In this document: one piece after another, positions 1 to 8,180 of the stretch
Layout of the letters: each line of letters starts with the position of its first letter
Numbering within the stretch: position 1 is the stretch's first letter
Source of the DNA: Pseudomonas sp.
GTDB lineage: Bacteria > Pseudomonadota > Gammaproteobacteria > Pseudomonadales > Pseudomonadaceae
Direction of reading: 5' to 3'
DNA: 14,546 bases
Assembly (NCBI GenBank): GCA_003525045.1
Contig: DQGF01000196.1
Coordinates: 1 to 14,546, forward strand
Translations under genes and position numbers: made by a program
The notes under the pieces: model-generated
Told to the model about the DNA's origin: nothing
Databases searched by the model: none
The model's input: only the letters and a program-made list of their open reading frames with translations

Positions 1-644
1 TCGGTGCCGGCGTTGAAGTTGACGAAGCCTTCGTGCATCACGGTGGTGCCTTCGCCGACATAGGCGCCAAGGCGCAGGCGTGCCGCATCAGCGATACGCA
101 CGCCGGCCGGAACCACGTAGTCGGTCATTTTCGGGAACTTGTCCACCGAGAACACTTCCAGCAGCTCGCCACGCAGACGGGCTTCCAGTTGACGCTCGGC
201 CAGTTCGCCAAGGTCGATGGCGCCCTGGCTGGTCCACGCCACGTTCGGCAGCAACGGGAAAATCCCGGAGAGGTTCAAACCATGCGGCTTGACCAGGCGA
301 TGGGACAGCAGGTGCAGTTTAAGATAAGCCTCAGGCGTGGAAGACGGTTGCGCATCTTCGGCCAGAAGGGTTGCTACCAGCGGCTTGTGGCTTTCGGCCA
401 GACGGGTGAGCAGGGCGGCCTGGACAGCGTCAAGGCCTTTGAGCGCGTCGGCCAGTTGTGAAGCCTGAGCGATGCTGAAGGCGATAGCCTGGTTGCCTTC
501 GGTGTAGCCCAGAATTGGTGCGACGGCGGCGACCAGTTCGGCTGACGGATTGAGCAGTGGTTGCGCGTAAAACACTTCCAGCCATGCGCCTTGACGGTTT
601 TGAGTGCCGACACCAAAGGCCAGGCTGAACAGGGTAGTGGACAT
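1..644 (-). CDS. dapD: 2,3,4,5-tetrahydropyridine-2,6-dicarboxylate N-succinyltransferase, partial (C-terminus beyond window)
   Basis: DapD transfers succinyl from succinyl-CoA to tetrahydrodipicolinate in the cytoplasm, committing the succinylase branch of lysine and meso-diaminopimelate synthesis. Reading leftwards from the ATG at 644, 214 codons are open up to the edge. They start MSTTLFSLAFGVGTQNRQGA and contain KMTDYVVPAGVRIADAARLR, then RLGAYVGEGTTVMHEGFVNF, which is the start of the left-handed beta-helix (hexapeptide repeat) catalytic domain. Family proteins in Pseudomonas are, from memory, about 344 aa, so roughly 130 C-terminal residues are missing. The start is supported by AGAGG (652-656, complement) seven bases upstream. 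The ArsC-like gene ends 33 bases upstream on the same strand, so the two are probably co-transcribed. Function is certain at family level; only completeness is unknown. Confidence 0.96.
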   Translation of the reverse strand, partial: MSTTLFSLAFGVGTQNRQGAWLEVFYAQPLLNPSAELVAAVAPILGYTEGNQAIAFSIAQASQLADALKGLDAVQAALLTRLAESHKPLVATLLAEDAQPSSTPEAYLKLHLLSHRLVKPHGLNLSGIFPLLPNVAWTSQGAIDLGELAERQLEARLRGELLEVFSVDKFPKMTDYVVPAGVRIADAARLRLGAYVGEGTTVMHEGFVNFNAGT

Positions 645-677
645 GTAAATACCTCTAACAAAATTGAACGGGCTGCC

Positions 678-1040
678 TTACTTGAGAGCTGCCGCGTAGA
701 TATCTGGCTTGAAGCCAATCAGGGTTCGGTCACCGAGATCGAGCACCGGGCGCTTGATCATCGAGGGTTGTGCGAGCATCAGTTCGATGGCTTTGCGCTG
801 GTCGAGATCGGCTTTGCGTTCGTCGTCGAGCTTGCGAAAGGTCGTGCCTGCACGGTTCAACACCACTTGCCAGCCGTGCTCGTCGCACCATTGGGTCAGG
901 TGTTCACGGTCGATTCCGGCCGTTTTGTAATCATGGAAGTCATAGCCGACAGCGTGTTCATCGAGCCAGGTGCGCGCCTTTTTCATGGTGTCGCAGGCTT
1001 TGATGCCGAAAAGGTGCAACGTTTTGCTTGAAACGGTCAA
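678..1040 (-). CDS. ArsC/Spx-family thioredoxin-fold protein (YffB type)
   Basis: A 120-residue protein of the ArsC/Spx thioredoxin-like family, closest in pattern to YffB. Residues 11-22 read FGIKACDTMKKA, with one cysteine at 16 in the position of the ArsC catalytic Cys. The CxxC of Spx is absent (C16, D17, T18). Later family signatures are NRAGTTFRKL (mid-protein) and IKRPVLDLGDRTLIGF near the C-terminus. The role of YffB proteins is not settled; glutathione-dependent thiol reduction has been proposed, and true arsenate reduction is unlikely. The start chosen is TTG at 1040: AAAGGGGG (1048-1055, complement) sits seven bases upstream, and a candidate extended -10 lies at 1083-1091. A longer frame from ATG at 1145 would add 35 low-complexity residues and contain that promoter. 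It precedes dapD on the same strand. Confidence 0.9.
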   Translation of the reverse strand: MTVSSKTLHLFGIKACDTMKKARTWLDEHAVGYDFHDYKTAGIDREHLTQWCDEHGWQVVLNRAGTTFRKLDDERKADLDQRKAIELMLAQPSMIKRPVLDLGDRTLIGFKPDIYAAALK

Positions 1041-1082
1041 GGAATTGCCCCCTTTGCAGGTGCTGGAAATCGAAGGTGACGG

Positions 1083-1091
1083 ATTATGCCA
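1083..1091 (-). promoter_or_regulatory. Putative extended -10 promoter for the ArsC-like gene and dapD
   Basis: On the complement this reads TGGCATAAT: the TGn extension followed by CATAAT, one base from the sigma70 -10 consensus. No good -35 is visible 16-18 bases upstream, as is usual for extended -10 promoters. Transcription would start near 1076, giving a leader of about 36 bases to the TTG start. The promoter assignment is inferred from pattern alone. Confidence 0.45.
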
Positions 1092-1242
1092 TGACCGGGC
1101 GGTTTCGCGTCGGCCGCGGTCGGGTTTGTCCGATTGTCCAGCCATACAGCGGTTGAGTGCGACATAGGTGTAACGGCCAAGCGGCAGTCCAAGCGGCTAA
1201 TATGGCACATCAAAGCTGTCGATTGCCTGGGAACCACACTTT

Positions 1243-2874
1243 ATGCAAACCGCTTACACCGTCCTGATCATGCTGATGCTGGTCAGCGTTTCACGCCTGG
1301 TCGGACGGGTGATCCCGCTGCCGTTGCCACTGGTGCAAATCTTCGCCGGGGCGCTGCTGGCCTGGCCAACCCTCGGTCTGCACGTAGCCCTTGATCCTGA
1401 ACTGTTCCTGTTTTTGTTCTTGCCGCCGCTGTTGTTCTCCGATGGCTGGCGCATGCCCAAACGTGAGTTGTGGCGCCTGCGCGGGCCGATCCTGACATTG
1501 GCGGTGGGACTGGTGTTGTTCACCGTGGTCGGTGCCGGCTATTTCATTCATTGGTTATTGCCGAGCATTCCACTGCCGGTGGCTTTTGCGTTGGCGGCGG
1601 TGCTGTCACCGACGGATGCCGTGGCGGTCTCGGCGATTTCCCGGAACCGCTTGCCGACGCCACTGATGCACATGCTGCAGGGCGAGGCGTTGATGAACGA
1701 TGCCTCGGGCCTGGTGACCTTCAAGTTTGCCTTGGCTGCGGCGGTGACGGGAGTGTTCTCGCTGGCCAACGCCAGTGTGACCTTCGTCCTGGTCGCGGTC
1801 GGCGGCCTGGCTGTTGGTGTTGCGCTGAGCTGGCTGGTGGGGCGCTTGCGGTCGTGGATGATCGCTCGTGGCTGGGATGACCCGGCGACGCACGTGGTGT
1901 TCATGTTGCTGCTGCCGTTTGCGGCCTATGTGCTGGCCGAGCGACTGGGTGCATCGGGCATTCTGTCGGCGGTGGCGGCGGGGATGATGCAGAGCTGGCT
2001 CGACCTGCTGCCACGCCAGACCAGTACCCGGCTGCTCAATCGCAGCGTTTGGTCGTTGCTGGAGTTTGCCTTCAATGGGCTGATATTCCTGCTGCTGGGC
2101 CTGCAATTACCGGACATCATCAAGGCCGTGGCCAGCCACGAAACCTCGTTGTGGCCGACATTGCTCTACCGCTGCCTGGACGTGGTGGCAATTTTCCTGG
2201 TGCTGCTGGTGTTGCGGTTTATCTGGGTGCAAAGCATCTGGCGCTTGTCGATTCTGTTACGACGCTTGCGCGGCAAGGGCGAAATAACCCAGGTCCCGAC
2301 GGCGCGTTCGTGCTGGTTACTGACGGTTGGCGGCGTGCGCGGTGCGGTGACGCTGGCGGGTGTGATGTCGGTACCGCTGCTGATGGGCACGGATATCTTT
2401 CCTGAACGGGATTTGCTGATTTTTATTGCGGCCGGCGTGATCTTGCTGTCGTTGATTGCCGCGTGTGTCGCCTTGCCGCTGTTGCTGCGCGGTATCGAGA
2501 AAAGCCCGGACGACAAGCGCCACAATGAAGTGCGCGACGCCTGGCGCAAGACCGCTGAAGCGGCGATTCATGCGTTGGAGTCCGAAGAAGCCAGCCCCCA
2601 GGATGCGTCGCAGGCGGCACTGGCGGTAGAACTCAAGGCGCGGATCATGTCCGAGTATCGGCATCAGCTGGAGGTGTTCAACGATTCGGCGGAAGCCCAG
2701 GCGCTGGCGTTTCAGATGGATTTGCTGGAACGGCGGCTACGCTTGAAGGCGCTGCGGGCGCAACGCCTGGAGTTGTATAAGCTCAGCCGTCATCACCAGA
2801 TTGGCGATGATGTGCTGCGTGAAGTACTGGCAGAACTGGATTTGAGCGAGGCGAATCTTGGTACGGTGAAATGA
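1243..2874 (+). CDS. CPA1-family Na+/H+ antiporter (NhaP/NHE-like)
   Basis: A 543-aa polytopic inner-membrane cation/proton antiporter. The first ~430 residues are about a dozen hydrophobic segments. Family signatures are visible: FLPPLLFSDGW (59-69), LSPTDAVAVSAI (121-132) and GEALMNDASG (147-156), the last holding the N152-D153 pair expected for an electroneutral CPA1 exchanger. A cytoplasmic tail of about 115 residues follows, rich in Glu, Arg, Leu and Ala and likely helical or coiled-coil, and ends in a REVLAELDLSEANLG motif. It exports Na+ (or K+/Li+) in exchange for protons, helping pH and salt homeostasis; the exact ion cannot be read from sequence. Start ATG 1243 has only a weak Shine-Dalgarno (GGGA). 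Transcription is divergent from the ArsC-like gene. Its tail is partly duplicated at 2941-3048. The P. aeruginosa locus, from memory, also has an antiporter here (PA3660). Confidence 0.93.
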   Translation: MQTAYTVLIMLMLVSVSRLVGRVIPLPLPLVQIFAGALLAWPTLGLHVALDPELFLFLFLPPLLFSDGWRMPKRELWRLRGPILTLAVGLVLFTVVGAGYFIHWLLPSIPLPVAFALAAVLSPTDAVAVSAISRNRLPTPLMHMLQGEALMNDASGLVTFKFALAAAVTGVFSLANASVTFVLVAVGGLAVGVALSWLVGRLRSWMIARGWDDPATHVVFMLLLPFAAYVLAERLGASGILSAVAAGMMQSWLDLLPRQTSTRLLNRSVWSLLEFAFNGLIFLLLGLQLPDIIKAVASHETSLWPTLLYRCLDVVAIFLVLLVLRFIWVQSIWRLSILLRRLRGKGEITQVPTARSCWLLTVGGVRGAVTLAGVMSVPLLMGTDIFPERDLLIFIAAGVILLSLIAACVALPLLLRGIEKSPDDKRHNEVRDAWRKTAEAAIHALESEEASPQDASQAALAVELKARIMSEYRHQLEVFNDSAEAQALAFQMDLLERRLRLKALRAQRLELYKLSRHHQIGDDVLREVLAELDLSEANLGTVK

Positions 2875-2940
2875 TGACAATCACCCCGATTATTTTGGGT
2901 AAAACCGTTGAACCAATGCTATGTCGGCTGAGCTGATTGC

Positions 2941-3048
2941 CTTGAGCTGTATAGCCTGAGCCGTCATCACCCGGTCGGTGATGACGTGCTGCGGGAAGTA
3001 TTGGGAGAGCTGGATGTGAGTGAGGCCAATAGGGGACAGGTCAAATAA
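2941..3048 (+). pseudogene. Remnant: duplicated, diverged 3' end of a CPA1 antiporter gene
   Basis: Read in frame from 2941 to the TAA at 3046-3048, this gives 35 residues beginning LELYSLSRHHPVGDDVLREV. They match the last 35 residues (509-543) of the intact antiporter just upstream at 28 of 35 positions. By hand alignment the nucleotides match at 83 of 108 positions, with many differences synonymous. The match fades to the left, and an in-frame TGA lies at 2929-2931. No start codon or ribosome site is present, so this is not a gene. It is the tail of a second antiporter allele left by recombination or a decayed duplication. The pattern of change says the copy diverged while still coding, so it probably came from a related strain rather than by recent tandem duplication. 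Confidence 0.88.
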
Positions 3049-3066
3049 GCGAAATATCTATCGGGC

Positions 3067-3804
3067 TTACAATGGCGGATAGATCTTGCTGATGTTGATC
3101 TTGTCCTGCTCGCTGATTTCTGTATTGACACCCACGTACCAGTCGCCAGATGTGAGAGCGTTTGTTACCCGGTAGTGCATGACTGAGTATTTGTCATAGG
3201 TTCCCAAAAAAGTGTCAGCGCCGGTTTCTAAATCAAATAGATTATGTTCAATATCTGCTCTGCTCCAGCCCACTTCAGTGGTGTAGTGCTCGTATACTTT
3301 TTTTCTGTCCCAAGGAATATTTGCTTGGGGATGCAAATGCGCGTGATGCAAACCCAGTGCGTGACCGAACTCGTGAAGTATTACTTGCCGAAAAACCATA
3401 TTTGGATGAAATATTCCTACAACGAGAGTAGCTTTGTTCGGCTGTACGAGCAACGCATCTGTCCCGATGCTGGAGTGGCTGTCCGTGCCTTCCATGGCGA
3501 TTCGGATTTCGCCTTGATCTGGCTCGACGAATTTGAAGGACAGATTGACGTAAGGCTCCCACTCACGAATGATTCGTTCAGCATCACGTTTCATGTCGCT
3601 ACGCGCACCATGCATGAACGAGATGGTAATGGTCTTTCCGTTTTTCCAGAACTTGCTGTAATAACCAACCGAGCGTTTACGACGCCCTCCCGGTAAAGCG
3701 TTGACGACATTGCTGGGGTTTTCGTTGACGGCCGCATCGTATGAATTTTGCTCATTTAACGGCTGTGCCATTCGGACAAAGTGATGAGTGTGCATGAGTA
3801 ACAT
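3067..3804 (-). CDS. Astacin-like (M12A-type) zinc metalloprotease
   Basis: A 245-aa protein with a complete metzincin core. HEFGHALGLHH begins at residue 144, giving HExxHxxGxxH with H144, H148 and H154 as zinc ligands and E145 as the base. SVMHY at 207-211 is the Met-turn, with Y211 as the astacin fifth ligand. The HPQANIPWD stretch after the third histidine and the IGTDALLV strand before the site fit bacterial M12-family peptidases. No signal peptide, membrane segment or RTX repeats are visible. A basic RRKR at 41-44 separates a polar N-terminus from the catalytic domain and could be a processing site (inference). Start is uncertain: ATGs at 3804, 3795 and 3771 all lack a strong Shine-Dalgarno. 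Composition is AT-rich (23 of 60 bases G or C at 3361-3420) against GC-rich neighbours, suggesting transfer. It converges with the antiporter relic. Substrate and export route are unknown. Confidence 0.85.
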   Translation of the reverse strand: MLLMHTHHFVRMAQPLNEQNSYDAAVNENPSNVVNALPGGRRKRSVGYYSKFWKNGKTITISFMHGARSDMKRDAERIIREWEPYVNLSFKFVEPDQGEIRIAMEGTDSHSSIGTDALLVQPNKATLVVGIFHPNMVFRQVILHEFGHALGLHHAHLHPQANIPWDRKKVYEHYTTEVGWSRADIEHNLFDLETGADTFLGTYDKYSVMHYRVTNALTSGDWYVGVNTEISEQDKINISKIYPPL

Positions 3805-4121
3805 CCGTGTTGTTTATAAACGTCTTGTTGGACCCTGGGACAGCAGGTTTGAAGTGGTGTGAAGATAATACGCGTGGCGTCGTAAGTTTTAAATGTGGCG
3901 GGCTGGCGAGTAAAGTTTTTTGGTTTGAGTTTGTGTTGCTTGATCTTGATAAGTAGTAGTTGAGCGTGTATGTGTTTTTTTTTGGCTGAATACCGAAAAG
4001 GTTATATTTGCTTGGGTATAGCATGTCTGATGTTTTAGGCAGGAAGCCTGGAAATTACATAGAGAAAAGTAGCGGCATAAATTCGGAAGGCGATTCGTGC
4101 TTTAATCGATGCTTAGGCGCA
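3805..4121. other. AT-rich noncoding stretch between the metalloprotease gene and dapC
   Basis: No credible gene lies here. The only open frames are short, lack ribosome sites and have no recognisable residues. Bases 3901-4020 hold 44 G or C in 120, far below the flanking core genes, and include a run of nine T (about 3974-3982). It should contain the metalloprotease promoter: TATTAT on the complement at 3865-3870 is a possible -10, with only a poor TTTAAA at -35 distance. The unusually long leader for one small gene could hold regulatory sites, but I see no inverted repeat strong enough to name. Confidence 0.6.
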
Positions 4122-4153
4122 AGTCCCGCGACTGCATTGTGCAGCGCGGGACT
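4122..4153. terminator. Hairpin terminator after dapC
   Basis: A perfect nine-base stem AGTCCCGCG (4122-4130) / CGCGGGACT (4145-4153) encloses an inner stem CTGCA (4132-4136) / TGCAG (4140-4144) around a TTG loop, with a single bulged A at 4131. It lies seven bases beyond the dapC stop codon, so ending dapC mRNA is the likely role. The T-rich tract (4159-4167) is on the plus-strand side, however, so in the dapC direction the hairpin follows an A-rich stretch and lacks a classic U tail. It may stabilise the 3' end rather than terminate alone. Confidence 0.7.
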
Positions 4154-4159
4154 GCATGT

Positions 4160-5356
4160 TTATTTTTGGGTAATGAAAGCGCGAATCCTTTGTGCTGCTT
4201 CGACGCATTCCGCCAGCGGCGCTACCAGCGCCATGCGTACTCGGCCTGCACCCGGATTTAAACCGTTTACCTCGCGTGACAGATAGGATCCTGGCACCAC
4301 GGTCACATGTTCTTCAACGAATAGATCACGGCAGAATGCTTCGTCATCGCCTTCAACATTCGGCCATAAGTAGAAGCCGCCATCCGGGCGTTGCACGTCC
4401 ATCACCGGGCTTAGAATTTCCAATACCGCATCGTACTTCTCGCGATAGAGGTCACGGTTGGCGCGCACATGCACTTCGTCGTTCCACGCGGCAACGCTGG
4501 CCAATTGGGTCTGAACCGGCATCGCGCAGCCGTGATAGGTGCGATACAGCAAGAAGCTTTTGAGGATGTCGGCATCACCGGCCACAAAACCCGAACGCAG
4601 GCCCGGCAGGTTGGAACGCTTGGACAGGCTGTGGAACACCACGCAGCGCTTGAAGTCCTTGCGGCCCAGTTCGACGCAGGCACTGAGCAGGCCGGCCGGC
4701 GGGGTTTGTTCGTCGAAGTACAGTTCGCTGTAGCACTCGTCCGCGGCGATCACGAAGTCGTATTCGTCGGCCAGGGCGATCAGCTTTTTCAGGGTGTCTA
4801 GCGGGATCAAGGCGCCGGTCGGGTTACCTGGCGAGCACAGGAACAGGATCTGGCAGCGCTGCCAGATGTCGGGTGAAACCGCATCGAAATCCGGGTTAAA
4901 GCCGTTTTCATCGAGGCACGGCAAGTAGTGCGGCTTGGCCCCGGCGAGAAACGCCGCGCCTTCGTAGATCTGGTAGAACGGGTTCGGGCTGACCACCAAG
5001 GCGTCGTCGCCACGATTGACCACGGTCTGGGTAAAGGCGAACAGCGCTTCACGGGTGCCGTTGACCGGCAGTACGTTGCGCGCCGGGTCGAGCCAGCCGT
5101 GCGGGACGTTGAAGCGACGTTCACACCAGGCGGCGATGGCCTCGCGCAGGGCCGCAATGCCCAGGGTAGTCGGGTACACGGCCATCTGATCGAGATTACT
5201 TGCCAGGGCTTGCGCGACAAAGCTTGGCGAGCGGTGCTTCGGCTCGCCGATGGACAGCGCAATAGGGCGCTTGTCCGGGTTTGGCGTGACGCTGCCGAGC
5301 AGGGCGCGGAGCTTCTCGAACGGGTAGGGCTGCAACTGGTTCAGGGCATTGTTCAT
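4160..5356 (-). CDS. dapC: Succinyldiaminopimelate aminotransferase
   Basis: A 398-aa fold-type I, PLP-dependent aminotransferase (class I/II). DapC converts N-succinyl-2-amino-6-ketopimelate to N-succinyl-LL-2,6-diaminopimelate with glutamate as donor, two steps from DapD's substrate in the succinyl-DAP route to lysine and peptidoglycan. Visible signatures are IGEPKHRSPSFV (36-47), YPTTLG (61-66), SPGNPTG (175-181), AADECYSE with D206 expected to bind the PLP pyridine, and SLSKRSNLPGLRSGF with K246 as the Schiff-base lysine. GRVRMALV near the C-terminus carries the substrate carboxylate arginine. Length is normal. Start ATG 5356 begins MNNALNQLQPYPFEKL; the upstream GAGA is a weak ribosome site. 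glnD ends 58 bases upstream on the same strand, indicating a map-glnD-dapC transcript. Class I aminotransferases overlap in sequence, but glnD/dapD linkage supports dapC. Confidence 0.93.
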   Translation of the reverse strand: MNNALNQLQPYPFEKLRALLGSVTPNPDKRPIALSIGEPKHRSPSFVAQALASNLDQMAVYPTTLGIAALREAIAAWCERRFNVPHGWLDPARNVLPVNGTREALFAFTQTVVNRGDDALVVSPNPFYQIYEGAAFLAGAKPHYLPCLDENGFNPDFDAVSPDIWQRCQILFLCSPGNPTGALIPLDTLKKLIALADEYDFVIAADECYSELYFDEQTPPAGLLSACVELGRKDFKRCVVFHSLSKRSNLPGLRSGFVAGDADILKSFLLYRTYHGCAMPVQTQLASVAAWNDEVHVRANRDLYREKYDAVLEILSPVMDVQRPDGGFYLWPNVEGDDEAFCRDLFVEEHVTVVPGSYLSREVNGLNPGAGRVRMALVAPLAECVEAAQRIRAFITQK

Positions 5357-5414
5357 CGATGGATCTCGTTCGGTGTGGGCAAACCCCTACACAGTGGGCA
5401 GGCAATTTGTTGAT

Positions 5415-8117
5415 TCAGATACTAATTCGCGACAGCTTTATTTCGGATTCCTGGTTGACGGTCAGCTGTTCGACAATTGCATCCTGCAAGCGACTGCACA
5501 GCAATGGGTCGGACAACGGGTGGTTGTTCGCATCGGTGATGAAGAACACGTCTTCCACGCGTTCGCCGAGGGTGGCGATCTTGGCGTTCTGCAGCGACAG
5601 GTCGAACTCCAGGAAGATCGTGCCGATCCGTGCGAGCAAGCCCGGCCGATCCGGTGCGCTGAGTTCCAGCACCGTCACCGGACGCTGGGCGTCGGTGTGG
5701 ATCGTCACCTGTGGCGCAAAGGCGAAATGCTTGAGCTGGCGCGGCACCCGACGTTGAATGATCGTCGGATAGTCGTCCGGATTGCGCAGCGCGTCGGTCA
5801 AACCTTCGCGGATCTGTTTGACCCGCACCGGATTATCGCCGATCGAGTCGCCGTCGGTGTCGAGCACGATATAGGTATCGAGGGTGAACTGGCTACTGGA
5901 GGTGATGACCCGGGCGTCGTGAATGTTCAGGTTGAGCTGGTCCATCGCCGCCACCGTCACAGCAAAGAAATCATGCTGATCCGGTGCGTAGATGAAGATT
6001 TGCGTGCCGCCCTCGAACTCGCGCTGGGTGGTTTCCTTGATCAGTACCAGTGGTCCGCCGTCGGCTGGCTGCTGGAGGATGGCGTCACTGTGCCAGGCCA
6101 CGTCGCCGGCGGTGTGACGCAGGAAGTAGTCATCGCCCAGTTGCGCCCATAGTTGCTCGACGTCGTCCGGATCGGTGCCGCCGCGCACCAGGATATCCAG
6201 GGCGGCGCTCTGGGTCTGGCGGATCTGTTCTTCGCGGTCCACCGGGTTCTCCAGGCCACGGCGCAAGGCCCGCTTGGTCTCGGTGTAGAGCTGGCGCAAC
6301 AGGCTGGCGCGCCAGGAGTTCCACAGCGTCGGGTTGGTGGCGTTGATGTCGGCGACAGTCAACACGTACAGATAGTCGAGGTGGGTTTCGTCGCCGACGA
6401 TCTGCGCGAAATCGTGGATCACCTGCGGGTCGGACAAGTCCTTGCGCTGGGCGGTGGTCGACATCACCAGGTGATTCTGCACCAGCCAGACGATCAGGCG
6501 GCTGTCCCAGACCGGTAACTGGTGGCGCTGGCAAAAGGCTTCGGCATCCACCGCGCCGATTTCCGAGTGATCACCATGCCGGCCCTTGCCGATGTCGTGG
6601 TACAGCCCGGCCAGGTAGATCAGCTCCGGCTTGGGCAGTTTGCCCATGAGCTTGCTGGCGAGCGGGAATTTTTCCGACACCTGTGTGTACTGCAACTTAC
6701 GCAGGTGTTTGATCAGGTTCAGGGTGTGGGCGTCGACCGTATAGATGTGAAACAGGTCGTGCTGCATCTGCCCGACAATGAAGCCGAACTCCGGCAGATA
6801 ACGCCCGAGGATGCCGTAACGGTTCATCCGGCGCAGGTTGCGGTGGATGCCGAACTTGCACTTGAACAGCTCGATGAACAGGCTGGTGTTGCGAATGTCG
6901 TTGCGAAAGTCGTCGTCGATCAAATGCCGGTGTTCGCGCAGCAGACGTATGGTATCCGCGCGCACGCCCTTGATTTCCGGCTGCTGCGCCATCAGCACGA
7001 AGATTTCGAGCATGGCAAACGGCGTACGGCGGAACACGTTGTCGTTGCGCGCCTCGATATAACCGTCGTGCAGCTGGAATCGCGAGTTGATCGGCTGCGG
7101 CGGTGTCTGGTCCTGCGGCGCGAGGATGACTTCTTCGAAGTGCTGGATGATCAGGTCGCTGAGCTGGGCAATGCTCATGACCACTCGATAATACTGTTGC
7201 ATGAAGTTTTCGATGGCTTGCTTGGCGTCATCACCTGCGAAACCCAGCAGCCCGGCAATGCTGCGTTGGTGATCGAACAACAAGCGGTCTTCGGAGCGGC
7301 CGGCGAGCATGTGCAGGGCGTAACGAACCTTCCACAGGAATTCCTGGGAGGAGGCCAGCAGGGCATTTTCGCTTTCGACCAGAAAACCTTCCCCGGCCAG
7401 TGCCCGCAGGTTCAGGGTGCCGTACTCGCGACGGGCCACCCAGAGAATGGTCTGGATATCCCGCAGGCCACCGGGTGAACCTTTGACGTTGGGTTCCAGG
7501 TTGTATTCGGTGTCGTTGTACTTGTGATGACGGGCCTTTTGCTCGGCACGTTTGGCCAGGAAGAAATCCTTGCTCGGCCACATGTGTGCAGTGCTGGTGA
7601 CGTCCAGCATGCGCTGGCGCAGACGCTCGGGGCCGCAGATGGTGCGACTTTCCATCAGGTTGGTGACGACCGTCAGGTCGGCGCGGGCCTCGACGGCGCA
7701 TTCGTCCACCGAGCGCACGCTCTGGCCGACTTCCAGGCCAATATCCCACAACAGCGTCAGAAAACGCTCGATGGAATCACGGAAAATTTCATGGTCGGCG
7801 CTGTCCAGCAGGATCAGCAGATCGATATCGGAATAAGGGTGCAACTCGCCCCGACCGTAGCCGCCGACCGCAACCAGCGCGATGTCGGCGTCTTCGCTCC
7901 AGTCGAACTGCTCCCAGGCCTTTTGCAGGATGTTGTCGACGAACCAGGCGCGATCCTCGATCAGCCGGCGAATCTCCCGGCCGCCGCGAAAGCGCCCGTC
8001 GAGCACCTCGCGGGCCTGGCGGATCGCCTTCTTGAAGGCCGCGATCGGGCTGGCCTTCAGGGCCAGTTCAGCCTGGAACTGGCCTCGGTCGAAGAGTTCT
8101 GGATCCACCTGCGGCAT
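5415..8117 (-). CDS. glnD: Bifunctional uridylyltransferase/uridylyl-removing enzyme (PII sensor)
   Basis: A 900-aa cytoplasmic nitrogen sensor. It uridylylates PII (GlnB/GlnK) when glutamine is low and removes UMP when glutamine is high, steering glutamine synthetase and NtrB/NtrC. Domains in order: nucleotidyltransferase with [19 protein letters not shown] from residue 85 (catalytic D98 and D100), a helical linker with [11 protein letters not shown] (about 212-222), an HD hydrolase domain with [14 protein letters not shown] (HD at 507-508), and two C-terminal ACT domains (about 705-780 and 815-890) that sense glutamine. All key residues are present and length is typical. Start ATG 8117 has AGGAAAG seven bases upstream. 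map ends 63 bases upstream on the same strand and dapC begins 58 bases downstream, so the three probably share transcripts. Confidence 0.97.
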   Translation of the reverse strand: MPQVDPELFDRGQFQAELALKASPIAAFKKAIRQAREVLDGRFRGGREIRRLIEDRAWFVDNILQKAWEQFDWSEDADIALVAVGGYGRGELHPYSDIDLLILLDSADHEIFRDSIERFLTLLWDIGLEVGQSVRSVDECAVEARADLTVVTNLMESRTICGPERLRQRMLDVTSTAHMWPSKDFFLAKRAEQKARHHKYNDTEYNLEPNVKGSPGGLRDIQTILWVARREYGTLNLRALAGEGFLVESENALLASSQEFLWKVRYALHMLAGRSEDRLLFDHQRSIAGLLGFAGDDAKQAIENFMQQYYRVVMSIAQLSDLIIQHFEEVILAPQDQTPPQPINSRFQLHDGYIEARNDNVFRRTPFAMLEIFVLMAQQPEIKGVRADTIRLLREHRHLIDDDFRNDIRNTSLFIELFKCKFGIHRNLRRMNRYGILGRYLPEFGFIVGQMQHDLFHIYTVDAHTLNLIKHLRKLQYTQVSEKFPLASKLMGKLPKPELIYLAGLYHDIGKGRHGDHSEIGAVDAEAFCQRHQLPVWDSRLIVWLVQNHLVMSTTAQRKDLSDPQVIHDFAQIVGDETHLDYLYVLTVADINATNPTLWNSWRASLLRQLYTETKRALRRGLENPVDREEQIRQTQSAALDILVRGGTDPDDVEQLWAQLGDDYFLRHTAGDVAWHSDAILQQPADGGPLVLIKETTQREFEGGTQIFIYAPDQHDFFAVTVAAMDQLNLNIHDARVITSSSQFTLDTYIVLDTDGDSIGDNPVRVKQIREGLTDALRNPDDYPTIIQRRVPRQLKHFAFAPQVTIHTDAQRPVTVLELSAPDRPGLLARIGTIFLEFDLSLQNAKIATLGERVEDVFFITDANNHPLSDPLLCSRLQDAIVEQLTVNQESEIKLSRISI

Positions 8118-8138
8118 CGATTGGCTTTCCTGTCTATT

Positions 8139-8168
8139 AGGCTGGGAGCTTCTATAAGGCTGAGAGCT
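8139..8168. repeat. Short imperfect tandem repeat between map and glnD
   Basis: AGGCTGGGAGCT (8139-8150) recurs as AGGCTGAGAGCT (8157-8168), 11 of 12 bases matching with an 18-base period. It lies in the 63-base gap between the map stop and the glnD start. Two units only; no function can be assigned. Confidence 0.5.
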
Positions 8169-8180
8169 GCGCGGCCCGGA

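Noticed and set aside
678..1040. Arsenate reductase (arsC) of an arsenic resistance operon
   Set aside because: No arsB, arsR or arsH is nearby. The active-site region reads CDTMKKA instead of the CGTS pattern of arsenate reductases, fitting the YffB subgroup.
3752..4024. Minus-strand 90-codon frame overlapping the protease start
   Set aside because: Out of frame with the protease, polar low-complexity sequence, no ribosome site. It is probably a product of AT-rich noncoding DNA.
3067..4121. Transposon, integron or prophage fragment as the origin of the islet
   Set aside because: No transposase, integrase, terminal inverted repeats, att-like duplication or tRNA was seen at the borders.
4008..4286. 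Plus-strand 92-codon frame running into the dapC 3' end
   Set aside because: It crosses the dapC terminator hairpin and then runs antisense to dapC; no motif is visible.
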